Assembly (NCBI GenBank): GCA_021323705.1
Contig: JAJPKL010000027.1
Span: 1 to 64,000, forward strand
Reading direction: 5' to 3'
Length of the DNA: 64,000 bases
DNA from: Nitrososphaerota archaeon
Lineage (GTDB): Archaea > Thermoproteota > Nitrososphaeria > Nitrososphaerales > Nitrosopumilaceae
The notes below the pieces were generated by a model, which was not told the DNA's origin, ran no database searches, and saw nothing but the letters and a program-made list of their open reading frames with translations. Both the position numbers and the translations under genes were made by a program. Positions 38,873-49,197 of this stretch are shown here, one piece after another (within the stretch, counting starts at the first letter, position 1; each line of letters begins with the position of its first letter).

Positions 38873-40093
38873 ATGCCGAAAATCTGGTGGGCATTGCTTT
38901 TTGTTCAAATTGTGCTGCTCTCTAGTTTGCATTCATCGTACGCAAGTCAGTCACTTGCAAGCTACACAGTAAATGGAACAATTACCACACTTGGCTGCAA
39001 TATCCTAAACGGTACCATAGCAAACCAAACAACCAACATGTATCCAATTCAGATATGCCATTATGACAACTCGTATTTCCAGATAAAAGAACTTACACCA
39101 GATTCAGTATGCAGTCAAGTAATCACAACTTGGAAAGATCCTTCCGGCCGTGTCTTTACTTTTCCAAATCCATGTGTTGGGCCACAGTTTTACAGTCCAA
39201 GCGCTGGCAACCACACCAGTTCCCAAGTTGTAGAGCCTCCGCTCAAACAGATGAGATCTCAGGGCATACCTGCAGAGAGCGTTACCTGTGCTCAAGGGTT
39301 GGTCCTGATGAAATCACGTGACAACCTGCCAGCCTGCGTAACGCCAGATACAGCTCGGAAACTTGTGCAACGCGGATGGGGAACAACTGTTACACAGCCA
39401 ACTTTCTCTGAGCTTTCAAATCCCGCCAACTATACATCAGGGCAAAAGGTTGGGGTGTTTACCATATCAAAGATAAACCCAGATAACGTCACTGGATACT
39501 ACAACAGTCCCTATCCAATAGCGCATCCAGGTCTTGGAGTCTTTACAACAATGCATGTCGGCGATACACTCAACCCAACATGTGACGGTTCTGCACCTCT
39601 TGTAATAACGTCAATCAATTATCCAGATTCCATAACAGTGTCAACAGGCAAATCAAAAGGAGTCCAGCCAGGAGGATGTCCAATCTGCCTGTCAGCAGAT
39701 TCCACCATCAAGACACCAGAGGGAGGCATTAACATCAAAGATATCAAAGACGGCATGGCCGTATGGTCTGCAGATTCGGACGGAACCATGATCAAATCCA
39801 AGGTAATCAAGACAAGCAAGGTGTTTGTCGGAAGCACACACCAAGTAATAGATCTAAAACTTGCAGACGGCAGAGAGCTTTTTGCCTCTGCAAACCATCC
39901 AACATATGACGGCAGAACAATTGGAGACCTCAAGGTTGGGGAAGTGTACGACGGATCTGCAGTAAAATCGGCAGATTTGATGCCATACAAGCACCAATTT
40001 ACGTACGATATTCTTCCAGACAGTACAACTGGGAATTATTTTGCAGATGGGATACTTGTTGGAAGCACGCTCAAGGGATCTAATTCCGGCTGA
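38873..40093 (+). CDS. Secreted protein with C-terminal Hint (hedgehog/intein-type) domain
   Basis: Signal peptide MPKIWWALLFVQIVLLSSLHSSYAS; CLSADSTIKTPEGGINIKDIKDG ... LFASANHPTYDGRTIGDLKVGE ... TYDILPDSTTGNYFADGILVGST. Confidence 0.82.
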   Translation: MPKIWWALLFVQIVLLSSLHSSYASQSLASYTVNGTITTLGCNILNGTIANQTTNMYPIQICHYDNSYFQIKELTPDSVCSQVITTWKDPSGRVFTFPNPCVGPQFYSPSAGNHTSSQVVEPPLKQMRSQGIPAESVTCAQGLVLMKSRDNLPACVTPDTARKLVQRGWGTTVTQPTFSELSNPANYTSGQKVGVFTISKINPDNVTGYYNSPYPIAHPGLGVFTTMHVGDTLNPTCDGSAPLVITSINYPDSITVSTGKSKGVQPGGCPICLSADSTIKTPEGGINIKDIKDGMAVWSADSDGTMIKSKVIKTSKVFVGSTHQVIDLKLADGRELFASANHPTYDGRTIGDLKVGEVYDGSAVKSADLMPYKHQFTYDILPDSTTGNYFADGILVGSTLKGSNSG

Positions 40094-40175
40094 TACAGCG
40101 TTCCTGCCATGGGTGCATTGCAGTTCACTGCATACATACTGAATAAATCCCACAGCACCAAATTACTAGATGACC

Positions 40176-40337
40176 ATGGCCTCAAGCAACAAGCTTACGC
40201 TCCTGAACTTCTTTGGAGTGAAGAGTTCAAGAAGGCACATCCTTATTTGCATAAGATGCGGTTCTGAGAACCTTTACAGGGGCCAAGACCGCATCGAGTG
40301 CAGGGATTGCAGCAAGGTCCTCTCGCTCAAACAATAA
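40176..40337 (+). CDS. Small zinc-ribbon protein (53 aa)
   Basis: Reads MASSNKLTLLNFFGVKSSRRHILICIRCGSENLYRGQDRIECRDCSKVLSLKQ* with two CxxC knuckles; not in ORF track (<60 aa). Confidence 0.6.
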   Translation: MASSNKLTLLNFFGVKSSRRHILICIRCGSENLYRGQDRIECRDCSKVLSLKQ

Positions 40338-40345
40338 GCCGAGTT

Positions 40346-41347
40346 TTATGTTCTAGCAAGTGACAGCGTTTCATCCATGGTTGGCGGAATCCCCTTTGGA
40401 TTTGCAATGTATAGAGCAGACGCGGCGTTTGCAAACAGCAGCCGTTCTCGGGGCTCAAGGCCTGCCATGTATCCAACAGCATTTGCAGCATCCCATACAT
40501 CTCCTGCGCCAGTCACAAGTATGGGCTTGACAGGAAATGATTTTGCAAACTCTACCCCTTTACCATCGCTCCAAAAGGAGCCTGCAACGGCATGCAGGTC
40601 AATTGTTATTGAAGATTTTTTTGTAAGCTCCATGACAAGTTTCTTTGTTTCTTCAATTCCAGACAGCTTTCCAAGACCGTATTGTGCCAAAAGTATGTTG
40701 CATTCGTTTTCATTCATGCACAGAGAGTCAAGCTCAGAATCAACTTTGAGCAGGGCTTCCTTGAATTCCTTTGGTCTTGTATGTATGTCTGCAGGGTCTA
40801 GGAGATGAAGCGCGCCCTTTGATTTTTCAAATGCAAACTTGGCAAGGTCCGTCCCTTTCTTGTTGCTTGCCCAGTTGGTAACAATTACTGCAGCGGCCTT
40901 TTTTATTGCATCCTGTTCCTTTGTTCCAAGTTTTTCAGGGCCAAAGTTTTCATTGTCGCCAAGATCGGAGAACATTATATTTACAATGTTGTTGCCATTT
41001 TGAAATTCTAGTGCAGTGGTTCTGCCCGGCTTGCCATCAATCACATAAAGCGTCGCGTTATCAAGTCCAGAAAACGTCTCTTTTAGTAATGCCGCTCCTG
41101 CCTTGTCTGAAATTGTGACAAGAGATACAGGGCATCCAAGCCTTGCAAGTGCATAGGCAACGTTTGTGGCATTTCCCCCCTTGAGGTCTTTTTGAGGTAT
41201 TCCTCTGATGCTTCCTCCAAAGTTTATCTTCTCCATGATCTGGCTGTAAAAACTTCCAACATCAGGTACGGAAATTATCCTGTCAAGGAAAAAATCGTTT
41301 AGAACAACAACTGGGCCTAGGTCAATGTTTTGCAGTTTTTTTAGCAT
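40346..41347 (-). CDS. PfkB-family carbohydrate kinase
   Basis: GGNATNVAYALARLG and VTGAGDVWDAANAVGYMAG. Confidence 0.9.
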   Translation of the reverse strand: MLKKLQNIDLGPVVVLNDFFLDRIISVPDVGSFYSQIMEKINFGGSIRGIPQKDLKGGNATNVAYALARLGCPVSLVTISDKAGAALLKETFSGLDNATLYVIDGKPGRTTALEFQNGNNIVNIMFSDLGDNENFGPEKLGTKEQDAIKKAAAVIVTNWASNKKGTDLAKFAFEKSKGALHLLDPADIHTRPKEFKEALLKVDSELDSLCMNENECNILLAQYGLGKLSGIEETKKLVMELTKKSSITIDLHAVAGSFWSDGKGVEFAKSFPVKPILVTGAGDVWDAANAVGYMAGLEPRERLLFANAASALYIANPKGIPPTMDETLSLART

Positions 41348-41359
41348 GAAGGGGTTCTT

Positions 41360-42991
41360 CTAGCCCATTGGTGGCATTGGAGGACCGCCTCTACCGCCGC
41401 CCTTGCCAGATGATGCTATGACATCATCGATTCTTAGAATCATGCATGCTGCCTCTGTTGCAGACTTGATTATCTGCTCCTTTACTGCAACAGGCTCGAT
41501 AATATCAAGAGCGTACATGTCAGCTACCCTTGTGTTTCGTGCATCAATTCCAGTCCATTTCTTGCCTTGGCTCTGCTTGGCACGCAGGGTAACCATGGTA
41601 TTGATTGGGTCCATGCCGGCATTTTCTGCAATTGTCAAAGGAATGATCTCTAGTGCTTCAGCATATTTTTTGATTGCAAGCTGCTCTCGTCCCTCAAACC
41701 TATCTGCCCAGTCTTTGAGGCTTGATGAAAGATATTCTTCTGGAGCGCCTCCGCCTGCAACTACTGCTGGCTTTTCGATTACATCTTTTACTACCATCAA
41801 CGCGTCGTGAAGTGATCTGTCTACTTCATCCACAACTCTCTGTGATCCTCCCCTGATGAGCACAGTGATTGCGCGCGGGTTCTTGCATCCCTCAATGAAG
41901 ACCCATTTTTCTGTCTCCACCTTTCTCTGCTCTACTGTTTCGGCAGTACCGAGATCTTTTGATGTCATGTCATCAATGTTGCTGCTGATTCTTCCACCAG
42001 TAGCTTTTGCAAGTTTTGTCATGTCGCTTTCCTTTACGCGTCTTACTGAAAGAATTCCTTGTTTTGCAAGGTAGTGCTGTGCAATATCATCAATTCCCTT
42101 CTGGCAGATGAGCACGTTTGCTCCAATCTCATGAATCTTGTCCACCATGGATTTTAGCATCCTGTTTTCTTCTTCCAAGAACATCTGCATCTGTGTTGGG
42201 TCAGTAATTCTTATTTCTGCACTCATCTCAGTCTTTTCAATCTCAAGTGCAGAATTTAGCAGTGCTATCTTTGCCTTTTCCATCTTTGTAGGCATGCCGC
42301 TGTGGACAACCTCCTTGTCAAGAACTATACCTTTGATTAGCTGTGTATTTCGAATCGAACCGCCGGCCTTCTTTTCTACCTTGATGTTGTCAAGGTCAAC
42401 CTTGTTGCCGCGTTCTTCTTTTTCAACTACCTGCAGTATTGCATCTACAACTAGTTTTGAAAGCATGTCGCTGTCTTCTGAAATAAGCTTTGATTCCATG
42501 CTTGTCTTTGCAACTTTTAAGAGAACGTCCTTCTCATTTGGACTCACAGATTTGGCAAGCTCCTGAAGCAGTGAAAGGGCCTTTTCTGAGGCGGCTTGGA
42601 AGCCTTCAATGATTACGGTAGCATGAACATCTTTTTCCAGCAGCTCCTCTGCCTTTGCCAAAAGCGATCCGCCAAAGACTACAGAGGATGTTGTTCCGTC
42701 TCCTACCTCCGTATCTACTGTTTTTGAGATCTCTACCATCATCTTTGCTGCGGGATGCTGGACATCGATCTCTTTTAGAATGGTAGCGCCGTCGTTTGTA
42801 ATTGTAACATCGCCTAAAGAATCCACAAGCATCTTGTCCATCCCTCTTGGACCAAGGCTTGTTCGAACAAGTTCAGCGACCAGTTTTGCCGCTGTAATAT
42901 TGTTTTTCTGGGCATCGCGTCCCTTTTGCTGCAACGCGCTCTCCTTGAGCACCAGAACTGGACCCTGTGGTGTTTGTTGAATTGAAGCCAA
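41360..42991 (-). CDS. Thermosome subunit (group II chaperonin)
   Basis: [41 protein letters not shown]-terminal [12 protein letters not shown]. Confidence 0.97.
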   Translation of the reverse strand: MASIQQTPQGPVLVLKESALQQKGRDAQKNNITAAKLVAELVRTSLGPRGMDKMLVDSLGDVTITNDGATILKEIDVQHPAAKMMVEISKTVDTEVGDGTTSSVVFGGSLLAKAEELLEKDVHATVIIEGFQAASEKALSLLQELAKSVSPNEKDVLLKVAKTSMESKLISEDSDMLSKLVVDAILQVVEKEERGNKVDLDNIKVEKKAGGSIRNTQLIKGIVLDKEVVHSGMPTKMEKAKIALLNSALEIEKTEMSAEIRITDPTQMQMFLEEENRMLKSMVDKIHEIGANVLICQKGIDDIAQHYLAKQGILSVRRVKESDMTKLAKATGGRISSNIDDMTSKDLGTAETVEQRKVETEKWVFIEGCKNPRAITVLIRGGSQRVVDEVDRSLHDALMVVKDVIEKPAVVAGGGAPEEYLSSSLKDWADRFEGREQLAIKKYAEALEIIPLTIAENAGMDPINTMVTLRAKQSQGKKWTGIDARNTRVADMYALDIIEPVAVKEQIIKSATEAACMILRIDDVIASSGKGGGRGGPPMPPMG

Positions 42992-43111
42992 AATTATTAC
43001 CTGAGATTCGTAGTTAAATTTCCCCTTTTAATAGTTTATCCGTTTTGCCTCAAACTCGACTAATTATGATATTACCAGCCATTTTTCTTCTAATAGTGTA
43101 ATTTTCGATCA

Positions 43112-44281
43112 ATGGTGGCACTAAAATCAGTCAAACAATCCATTGTACCTATACCTGAATTAGCATCCATGATGGAAAAATTCCGGCAAATGATAAACCA
43201 TTGCATCAGGATAGGTCTTGAGAATAACGTAACAACACCAGAAAATTCTCATCACTGTACTATCATGAACTTGATCCCTATGACATTCAATCAAAATACA
43301 AGCTTACAGCAATGGCTCAAGCTTGTGGCAGACTCGCTCAGATGAAATCCAGTATCAGAAAAGGTGTCAAAACCAAATCTCCATTTATAAAAAAGCCATA
43401 CCTTGTATCTTGCTATGGTTTTAAAATAAACGGAATATTAATTTCAATACCAATAGGCAACAGAAAATATATCAACATCGTACTGAACAACTACATTGTA
43501 TCAAAATTATCAGAGAAAGGAGTAGAGCCAAGGTCATTTACTATAACGCCAGACTCTCTATCAATTTCAATAAGAAGAAAAGTGGATGAAATCATACCAG
43601 AAAACGTAATTGGTATTGATAGAAACCTCAGAAATACTACCATATCAACTATGGATGGATCCGTCATGTATAAGACAAACAAACTTCTTTCAATAAAGGA
43701 GAATTCTATGCATGTACGAGCATCATTTCGACGAAACGACAGACGAGTGAAAAACAAATTCTTTACACAAAAAAAGAACAGGCAGTCAAGACGTATACAA
43801 CAGCATTTACACAAAATATCAAAAGATATTGTGAATAGAGCCAGAGTCAAGATCTGTGATTGTATTTGAAGAGATTAAGGGAATACGTAAGCTGTACCGG
43901 AGGGGAAACGGTCAAGGCAAAAAGTTTAGGCGTAAGCTAAACTCGTGGTCTTTTTACGAGTTACAACGACAAATACAGTATAAGGCTGCATGGGAAGGAA
44001 TACCAGTACAGTTTGTAGATCCAAGGTGCACCAGCCAACTCTGTCCAATATGCGGAGAGAGAATCCAAGAGGACAGGTTTCAACATCATAAATTGTGGTG
44101 CCATAATTGTAAGAGAGTGATGGACCGTGATGTAGTCGCGGCCATGAATGTATCTTACAAGGGGTGGAGTAGGTTTTGCCATCCTAGAGGACTTTCAAGT
44201 GAATTGATGAAGAGGAACGTGGACAACTTACAGCCGCTAATCCTTGGAGTAGATGGAAGCAAGTTGCGGACTCGTAGTTGA
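43112..44281 (+). pseudogene. tnpB: IS200/IS605-type tnpB, frameshifted (three ORF fragments)
   Basis: Fragments in different frames: 43112-, 43312-43869 (GIDRNLRN RuvC-I), 43856-44281 (FEEIKGIRK; CPICG...CHNC; MDRDVVAAMN). Frame changes near 43240 and 43855. Confidence 0.88.
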
Positions 44282-44314
44282 TGATATAGTCAGCTGAATT
44301 TGTAACAGAACCGT

Positions 44315-46087
44315 TTATCCGTGTAAAATCTTAAGAAAAGCTCTGTTTTTAACATCTACTACTCCGCTGTACAAAATTCTAATCTCTGGCAGTGCAAGGA
44401 AGGGAAGAAAGAGCGGAATGAGGTGAGGCTGACCAAACTTGCAGCCTGCTTCTACTATCTTTTCGTCGATCTCGTTGTATTTTGTGACAGCTTGCTCAAG
44501 CGGGATCTTGGAGATTAGCCCAGCTACTGGCATATCAAACTTTGATATTATTTTGCCATCTTTTGCAACAGCCATGCCGCCCTGCATCTTTACAAGTTCG
44601 TTTGCCACAAGTGCCATCTGGCTTTCGTCTGAGCCTATTACAATCAAGTCATTTTCGTGAAAGCTCTGCGTGGACCCAAATGCACCAATGTTTGCACCAA
44701 AGTTTTTCAAAAATCCTACACACTGCTTTCCAGTTCCGTATGTTCTGTCAACTGCAGCCACCTTCCAAATGTCCTTATCTTTTGAAGATGCAACATTGCC
44801 TTCCTTTACGTAAAGCTCATCCTGATCTTTTTTTGTTATGATTTCAGTCTCCAGCCGGATTACAGTAGCTTGAACAGAGCTTGCCTTGCTCTTTACCTGG
44901 AAATCTTTTTCTGTAAACTTGCGTCTTGCCTTTACTGTCTTTGTAATCCATTTAGAAAGTGCAGGCTTTGGAGTTGAAGATACAAGTTGGCCGTGCGCCA
45001 CAAGCAGTTTACCTCCCACAAAGACCTTGTCAGGCTTTAACTTGTTTGGATCATCAAAAACAAGAATGTCAGCAAGTTTTCCCGGAGCGATTCCTCCAAG
45101 GTCGTTTCCCATCTTGTAATATTCAAAACAATTTCGCGATGCTACAGTTACCGCATCTATCAAATCCATGCCAATTGAGACAGACTTTCGGACACAGTGG
45201 TCAATCATGCCAAACTCCAATAGATCTTTTGGTGTTACTCCGTCGGTGCAAAACATCAGCCTGTCAAAGTATGTCTTGTGCAAGAGAACGTTTGGCATTA
45301 TTCTTTCAAGGTCTCGTCGTATCGAGCCTTCCCTCATCATGACCCACATGCCAAGCCTCAGCCGTTCTATTACCTGATCATAGTCTATCGGCTCGTGGCA
45401 TGAAAATATTCCAGATGAGATGTAGGCATTTAGTTTTTTGTCGCTTGCACCAGCGGTATGTCCGTTTACAATTCCTCCATTTTCCAAAATGTAGCTTATG
45501 TTTTGAATTGTAACTGGGTCACGTGTTGTGACTTTGGTCCAGGAAAACACTTCTCCCATGCCAAGTACACTTGGAAGCTCAAAGGCCTTTTTCTGCTCTG
45601 CCTTTGACATGGTTCTTGCATGGCTGAACTTTCTGTCAACTGGAAGGCCACCTGGTATCATGTGAAATATCCTGATTGGCAGGTTCTCTGTCATACTGAC
45701 AAATTCTCTAAATCCCTTGTATCCACAAACGCTTACAAAATCAATAGGGTCTGAAAATAATGATGTAGTTCCACAAAGCAGAGAATGCTTTGCAAGCTCA
45801 GAAGGCAAGATGTACTGGTCTATGTGTATGTGCGGGTCTGCAAATCCCGGCGTGACAAACTTTTCTTCGAGGTCTATCACCGCGGTCTTTTCACCTACCG
45901 TATGTGCTGCGTCCTTGCCAACGTATGCAATCCTGTCTTTTAGAATTGAGATCTGAACTTGCGGTATAATCTCCCTAGAGTAGACGTTGACTAGCTTGCA
46001 GTTTTTCAATACAATGTCTGCCTTTTTTTCGCCCATTGCAACTTGGTTCAGTGAACCTGCCATTGCTGCAAGAGAGCTTGCCTTCAC
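44315..46087 (-). CDS. ade: Adenine deaminase
   Basis: GFADPHIHID, GTTSLFSDP, LPFLALPEIRIL. Confidence 0.93.
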   Translation of the reverse strand: MKASSLAAMAGSLNQVAMGEKKADIVLKNCKLVNVYSREIIPQVQISILKDRIAYVGKDAAHTVGEKTAVIDLEEKFVTPGFADPHIHIDQYILPSELAKHSLLCGTTSLFSDPIDFVSVCGYKGFREFVSMTENLPIRIFHMIPGGLPVDRKFSHARTMSKAEQKKAFELPSVLGMGEVFSWTKVTTRDPVTIQNISYILENGGIVNGHTAGASDKKLNAYISSGIFSCHEPIDYDQVIERLRLGMWVMMREGSIRRDLERIMPNVLLHKTYFDRLMFCTDGVTPKDLLEFGMIDHCVRKSVSIGMDLIDAVTVASRNCFEYYKMGNDLGGIAPGKLADILVFDDPNKLKPDKVFVGGKLLVAHGQLVSSTPKPALSKWITKTVKARRKFTEKDFQVKSKASSVQATVIRLETEIITKKDQDELYVKEGNVASSKDKDIWKVAAVDRTYGTGKQCVGFLKNFGANIGAFGSTQSFHENDLIVIGSDESQMALVANELVKMQGGMAVAKDGKIISKFDMPVAGLISKIPLEQAVTKYNEIDEKIVEAGCKFGQPHLIPLFLPFLALPEIRILYSGVVDVKNRAFLKILHG

Positions 46088-46177
46088 AAAATGATTCTAG
46101 GCTGATACTCTATTAAAGCAATGTTCAGCATAAGACTTGACGAACCTTAATTTCTGGAAAATCCATAAACTGTAACC

Positions 46178-46402
46178 ATGAAATGGTCAGGTCTGCCACT
46201 AACGCTTCTGATAATTGCTGCATCGTTAGCTGTGTCCTTTCTTTTGTTCCAGCTTGGAATCTACTTTTTCTTTTTGCCAATAATCTTTATTCCGTTCATG
46301 AGGTTTTTCAAAAGGCCTGCCAATACATCACACACATGCACTGTATGCGGATTTCGTTCGGACGGCAACTACTGCCCCAGATGCGGCACCAAGATTTCGT
46401 GA
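46178..46402 (+). CDS. Small membrane protein with C-terminal zinc ribbon
   Basis: Two TM segments then CTVCGFRSDGNYCPRCGTKIS. Confidence 0.7.
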   Translation: MKWSGLPLTLLIIAASLAVSFLLFQLGIYFFFLPIIFIPFMRFFKRPANTSHTCTVCGFRSDGNYCPRCGTKIS

Positions 46403-46450
46403 AATTTGAATCGTAACACCTTAAATTACGGTCAGAAGCCGACATCTTTT

Positions 46451-46732
46451 ATGAACATGCCCAAGGAGATCAGAAGGTATTGCCCCAAGTGTAAGAAGCA
46501 TACGCTACAGAAGGTCTCCTTGTACAAGGCAGGAAAGAGAAGAGGCTCTGCAATAGGTGAAAGAAGACACGCCGAAGACAAAAAGGGATATGGCGGTCAG
46601 AAATTCCCCAAGCTAGCCAAGCCAGCTAAAACAACAAAGAAGATGACGCCAATCTTGTTGTGCCCAGAATGTAAAAAGAAATTTAACGTGGCTGGAATAA
46701 GACTAAGAAAGTTAGAGTTGGTAGCACAATGA
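46451..46732 (+). CDS. rpl44e: Ribosomal protein L44e
   Basis: MPKEIRRYCPKCKKHTLQKVSLYKAGKRRGSAIGERRH...; start trimmed to MNMPKEI. Confidence 0.95.
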   Translation: MNMPKEIRRYCPKCKKHTLQKVSLYKAGKRRGSAIGERRHAEDKKGYGGQKFPKLAKPAKTTKKMTPILLCPECKKKFNVAGIRLRKLELVAQ

Positions 46733-46926
46733 AAAAGGCCCAAGTTCTCATCCCAAGACCCGGAAGCAAATTCCAAAGAGTTCAGTGTAAAGAGTGCGGA
46801 GAAGAAAGTGTTGTTTATTCTCACGTATCTACCACAGTTGCATGCAAAGCATGCGGCAATACTTTGGCTGAGCCAACAGGTTCTATTGCAAGAATTAACG
46901 GCAAAGTACTAGGCAGCGCCGAGTAG
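46729..46926 (+). CDS. rps27e: Ribosomal protein S27e
   Basis: LIPRPGSKFQRVQCKECGEESVVYSHVSTTVACKACGNTLAEPTG. Confidence 0.96.
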   Translation: MKKAQVLIPRPGSKFQRVQCKECGEESVVYSHVSTTVACKACGNTLAEPTGSIARINGKVLGSAE

Positions 46927-47493
46927 ATCATAATCTCTTTTTGTGTTAAGATTTATTGCAAGACGTTTGTCGTCAATTAAGATGTAAGACTCTTTTACTT
47001 GTTTCATGTCTGAAACATCTTTTGGATTTACTATTGATATTCCAGTAAACGCACATTCTTGTCCATTGTGAGTTACGAGGTACTCTGGCGTGACTCCAAC
47101 CATATCCAAAAATTTCTTGCTCACAAGAACGCTAGTCCACGGATTCTTGCCCCCATATTGAGCCGCAATTTTTTTTATGATTTCATGGTCTAGCAATGCA
47201 AGGTCGCCTGATACAACAAATACATGCTCATCAAAACTTTTCAGCGCTTCTGCCAAGTCCTCGACGTATCCATTTCCTCCAGTTTCTATGACTGGCATAC
47301 CAAGTTCTCTGACAAACTCCGATGTCTTTGGTGCATTAGGGCTTGTGGCACATACTATTTTTGAAAAGCATCCAGAGTCTTTTAGCGCAGAAATAACATG
47401 CTCTATTACAGGTTTTTTGTACTTGAGAAGTAATTTTTCCTGTGCAGTTGCCATCCTTGTCCCCCTGCCACCACACATCACAAGTCCTATCAT
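46909..47493 (-). CDS. cobY: Adenosylcobinamide-phosphate guanylyltransferase CobY-like NTP transferase
   Basis: MCGGRGTRM nucleotidyltransferase start, VVSGDLALLD; upstream genes are late cobalamin genes. Confidence 0.85.
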   Translation of the reverse strand: MIGLVMCGGRGTRMATAQEKLLLKYKKPVIEHVISALKDSGCFSKIVCATSPNAPKTSEFVRELGMPVIETGGNGYVEDLAEALKSFDEHVFVVSGDLALLDHEIIKKIAAQYGGKNPWTSVLVSKKFLDMVGVTPEYLVTHNGQECAFTGISIVNPKDVSDMKQVKESYILIDDKRLAINLNTKRDYDLLGAA

Positions 47494-48248
47494 CGTGACG
47501 CAAAAATTATCAATGATGCAAGCCTTACAAGTTCATTGCTTGCACCAAAGACATCTCCTGAGATCCCGCCAAAGCTTCTGTTTGATACTCCAAGAAGTAG
47601 AAATGACATACCGACCGTAGCTCCAATTACAATTATTCCGGTAACTCCACCAAGCACTACTGCAGGTATGACCGTCAGTGCAGCCGCTGCAGCCAGCTTG
47701 GTAGGGCTTTTCATGTATTGAGTAAATGGAGAACTGAGTCCCTGCCATGCCGAAGATCCGCGGTTTGCCTGTAAAACCATTGCAAATTTTGCCATGATCT
47801 CGCTGACAAGTATTGCCTCCAAGAGTACAACCCCCTTCATCATGGAAATTGACATTATCATGCCTGCAGCATAGAGAACTACGGTTACCACGCCTGCCGA
47901 GCCGACTGCAGGGTCCCGCATTGCCTTGAGTTTCTTTTCCTTTGTCCCTTTTGCCATCATGCCGTCTGCAAAGTCGCAGAGTGCATCGGTGTGGTGTACT
48001 CCAGTCATGATGACCAGCGCTCCAGTAAGAACAAGGCCCACAATTAGCGGCTGCACATACAAAGAGAGTTCATAGCCTGCGCCGCCGATCAATAATCCAA
48101 TGATTGCTCCCGCAACTGGAAAGAGGTACATGTTTTTTGCAACAGTGTCAAGCTCGGCGCTTTTTGATGGAATAATTGTTAGAAATGATATTACTGAAGA
48201 GATTCCCTTAAGCAATGTTCCACCATCCCAAGTAAGACAACAGTACAA
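47490..48248 (-). CDS. cobS: Adenosylcobinamide-GDP ribazoletransferase
   Basis: HHTDALCDFADGMMAKGTKEKKLKAMRDPAVGSAGV. Confidence 0.93.
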   Translation of the reverse strand: MYCCLTWDGGTLLKGISSVISFLTIIPSKSAELDTVAKNMYLFPVAGAIIGLLIGGAGYELSLYVQPLIVGLVLTGALVIMTGVHHTDALCDFADGMMAKGTKEKKLKAMRDPAVGSAGVVTVVLYAAGMIMSISMMKGVVLLEAILVSEIMAKFAMVLQANRGSSAWQGLSSPFTQYMKSPTKLAAAAALTVIPAVVLGGVTGIIVIGATVGMSFLLLGVSNRSFGGISGDVFGASNELVRLASLIIFASR

Positions 48249-49197
48249 TCACAGGAATTGTAAACAGTGCAGCAAACAAGACTGCAGTTACCTTCATCAT
48301 AGATACGGCCGTCTTGAAATGTTTTTCTGTAAATTCCGTGCTGCCGTCTCCCAGTACATAATGATCTAGTTTTTCAAATTTTACTCCAAGTGCTCCTGCC
48401 ATTGTGGCCATTGGATATCCAGCGTTTGGGCTCTCTGTCTTTGGCCCATCACGCTTCATTATTGCAGCAGAATGTCTCCAGTTGGACCCCACAATCATTC
48501 CTGCAAGTATCATAATCGTGCTTGTCAGCCTTGACGGTACAAAGTTTAGCACCTTGTCACAGTTTGCTCCAAACCATCCCAAGTTTCTAAAGAGATCTGT
48601 CTTATATCCTACCATCGAGTCAACTGTGTTTACAGCTCTGTAAACAAATGCACCGGCGAGTCCAAAAAATGCAAAGTAGAACAGCGGTCCTGTTATGCCG
48701 TCAACAATGTTCTCGCTTATGCTCTCAAGGGTGGCAGAAATGATGTGCTGTCTGTCAAGGTTCTTTGTGTTTCTCTTTACAATCATCGATAGGTTTTCCC
48801 GCGCCCCCTCCAAGTCATCGCGTGAGAGAGATTCCATTATTTTAGATGCGTGCCTCTGCATCCCCCTGATTGCAATTGTAGTCTTGAGCAAAATTCCAAC
48901 CGCTATTACAGAAGATGCTACGACTAGAATTTTTGAAAGCCCCAAATCCAAATTATTGAGATATGCAAACGTGCCATAAGTAAGGTACAGCAGAGTGCCA
49001 ACAAGTGTAGTTACACCAACAACAAGAGCTACACCTCCCAGTTTTTCTAAACTAGGGTTGTCTGATTTTCCATACGGCGCAAATTTTCCAATGAGGATTC
49101 CGACCCACGCTGTTGGGTGGTATTTGTTTTTTGGATCACCTAGAACAAGATCAAGTACAAGAGCAAATACAACCGAGAAAACAAGTATCAACATCAT
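48208..49197 (-). CDS. cbiB: Cobalamin biosynthesis protein CbiB/CobD
   Basis: DLVLGDPKNKYHPTAWVG, ESISENIVDGITGPLFYF, NTVDSMVGYK. Confidence 0.93.
   Translation of the reverse strand: MMLILVFSVVFALVLDLVLGDPKNKYHPTAWVGILIGKFAPYGKSDNPSLEKLGGVALVVGVTTLVGTLLYLTYGTFAYLNNLDLGLSKILVVASSVIAVGILLKTTIAIRGMQRHASKIMESLSRDDLEGARENLSMIVKRNTKNLDRQHIISATLESISENIVDGITGPLFYFAFFGLAGAFVYRAVNTVDSMVGYKTDLFRNLGWFGANCDKVLNFVPSRLTSTIMILAGMIVGSNWRHSAAIMKRDGPKTESPNAGYPMATMAGALGVKFEKLDHYVLGDGSTEFTEKHFKTAVSMMKVTAVLFAALFTIPVIVLLSYLGWWNIA

Noticed and set aside
43856-44281. Stand-alone short zinc-ribbon transposase-like gene
   Set aside because: It is the C-terminal third of the frameshifted tnpB, not an independent gene.
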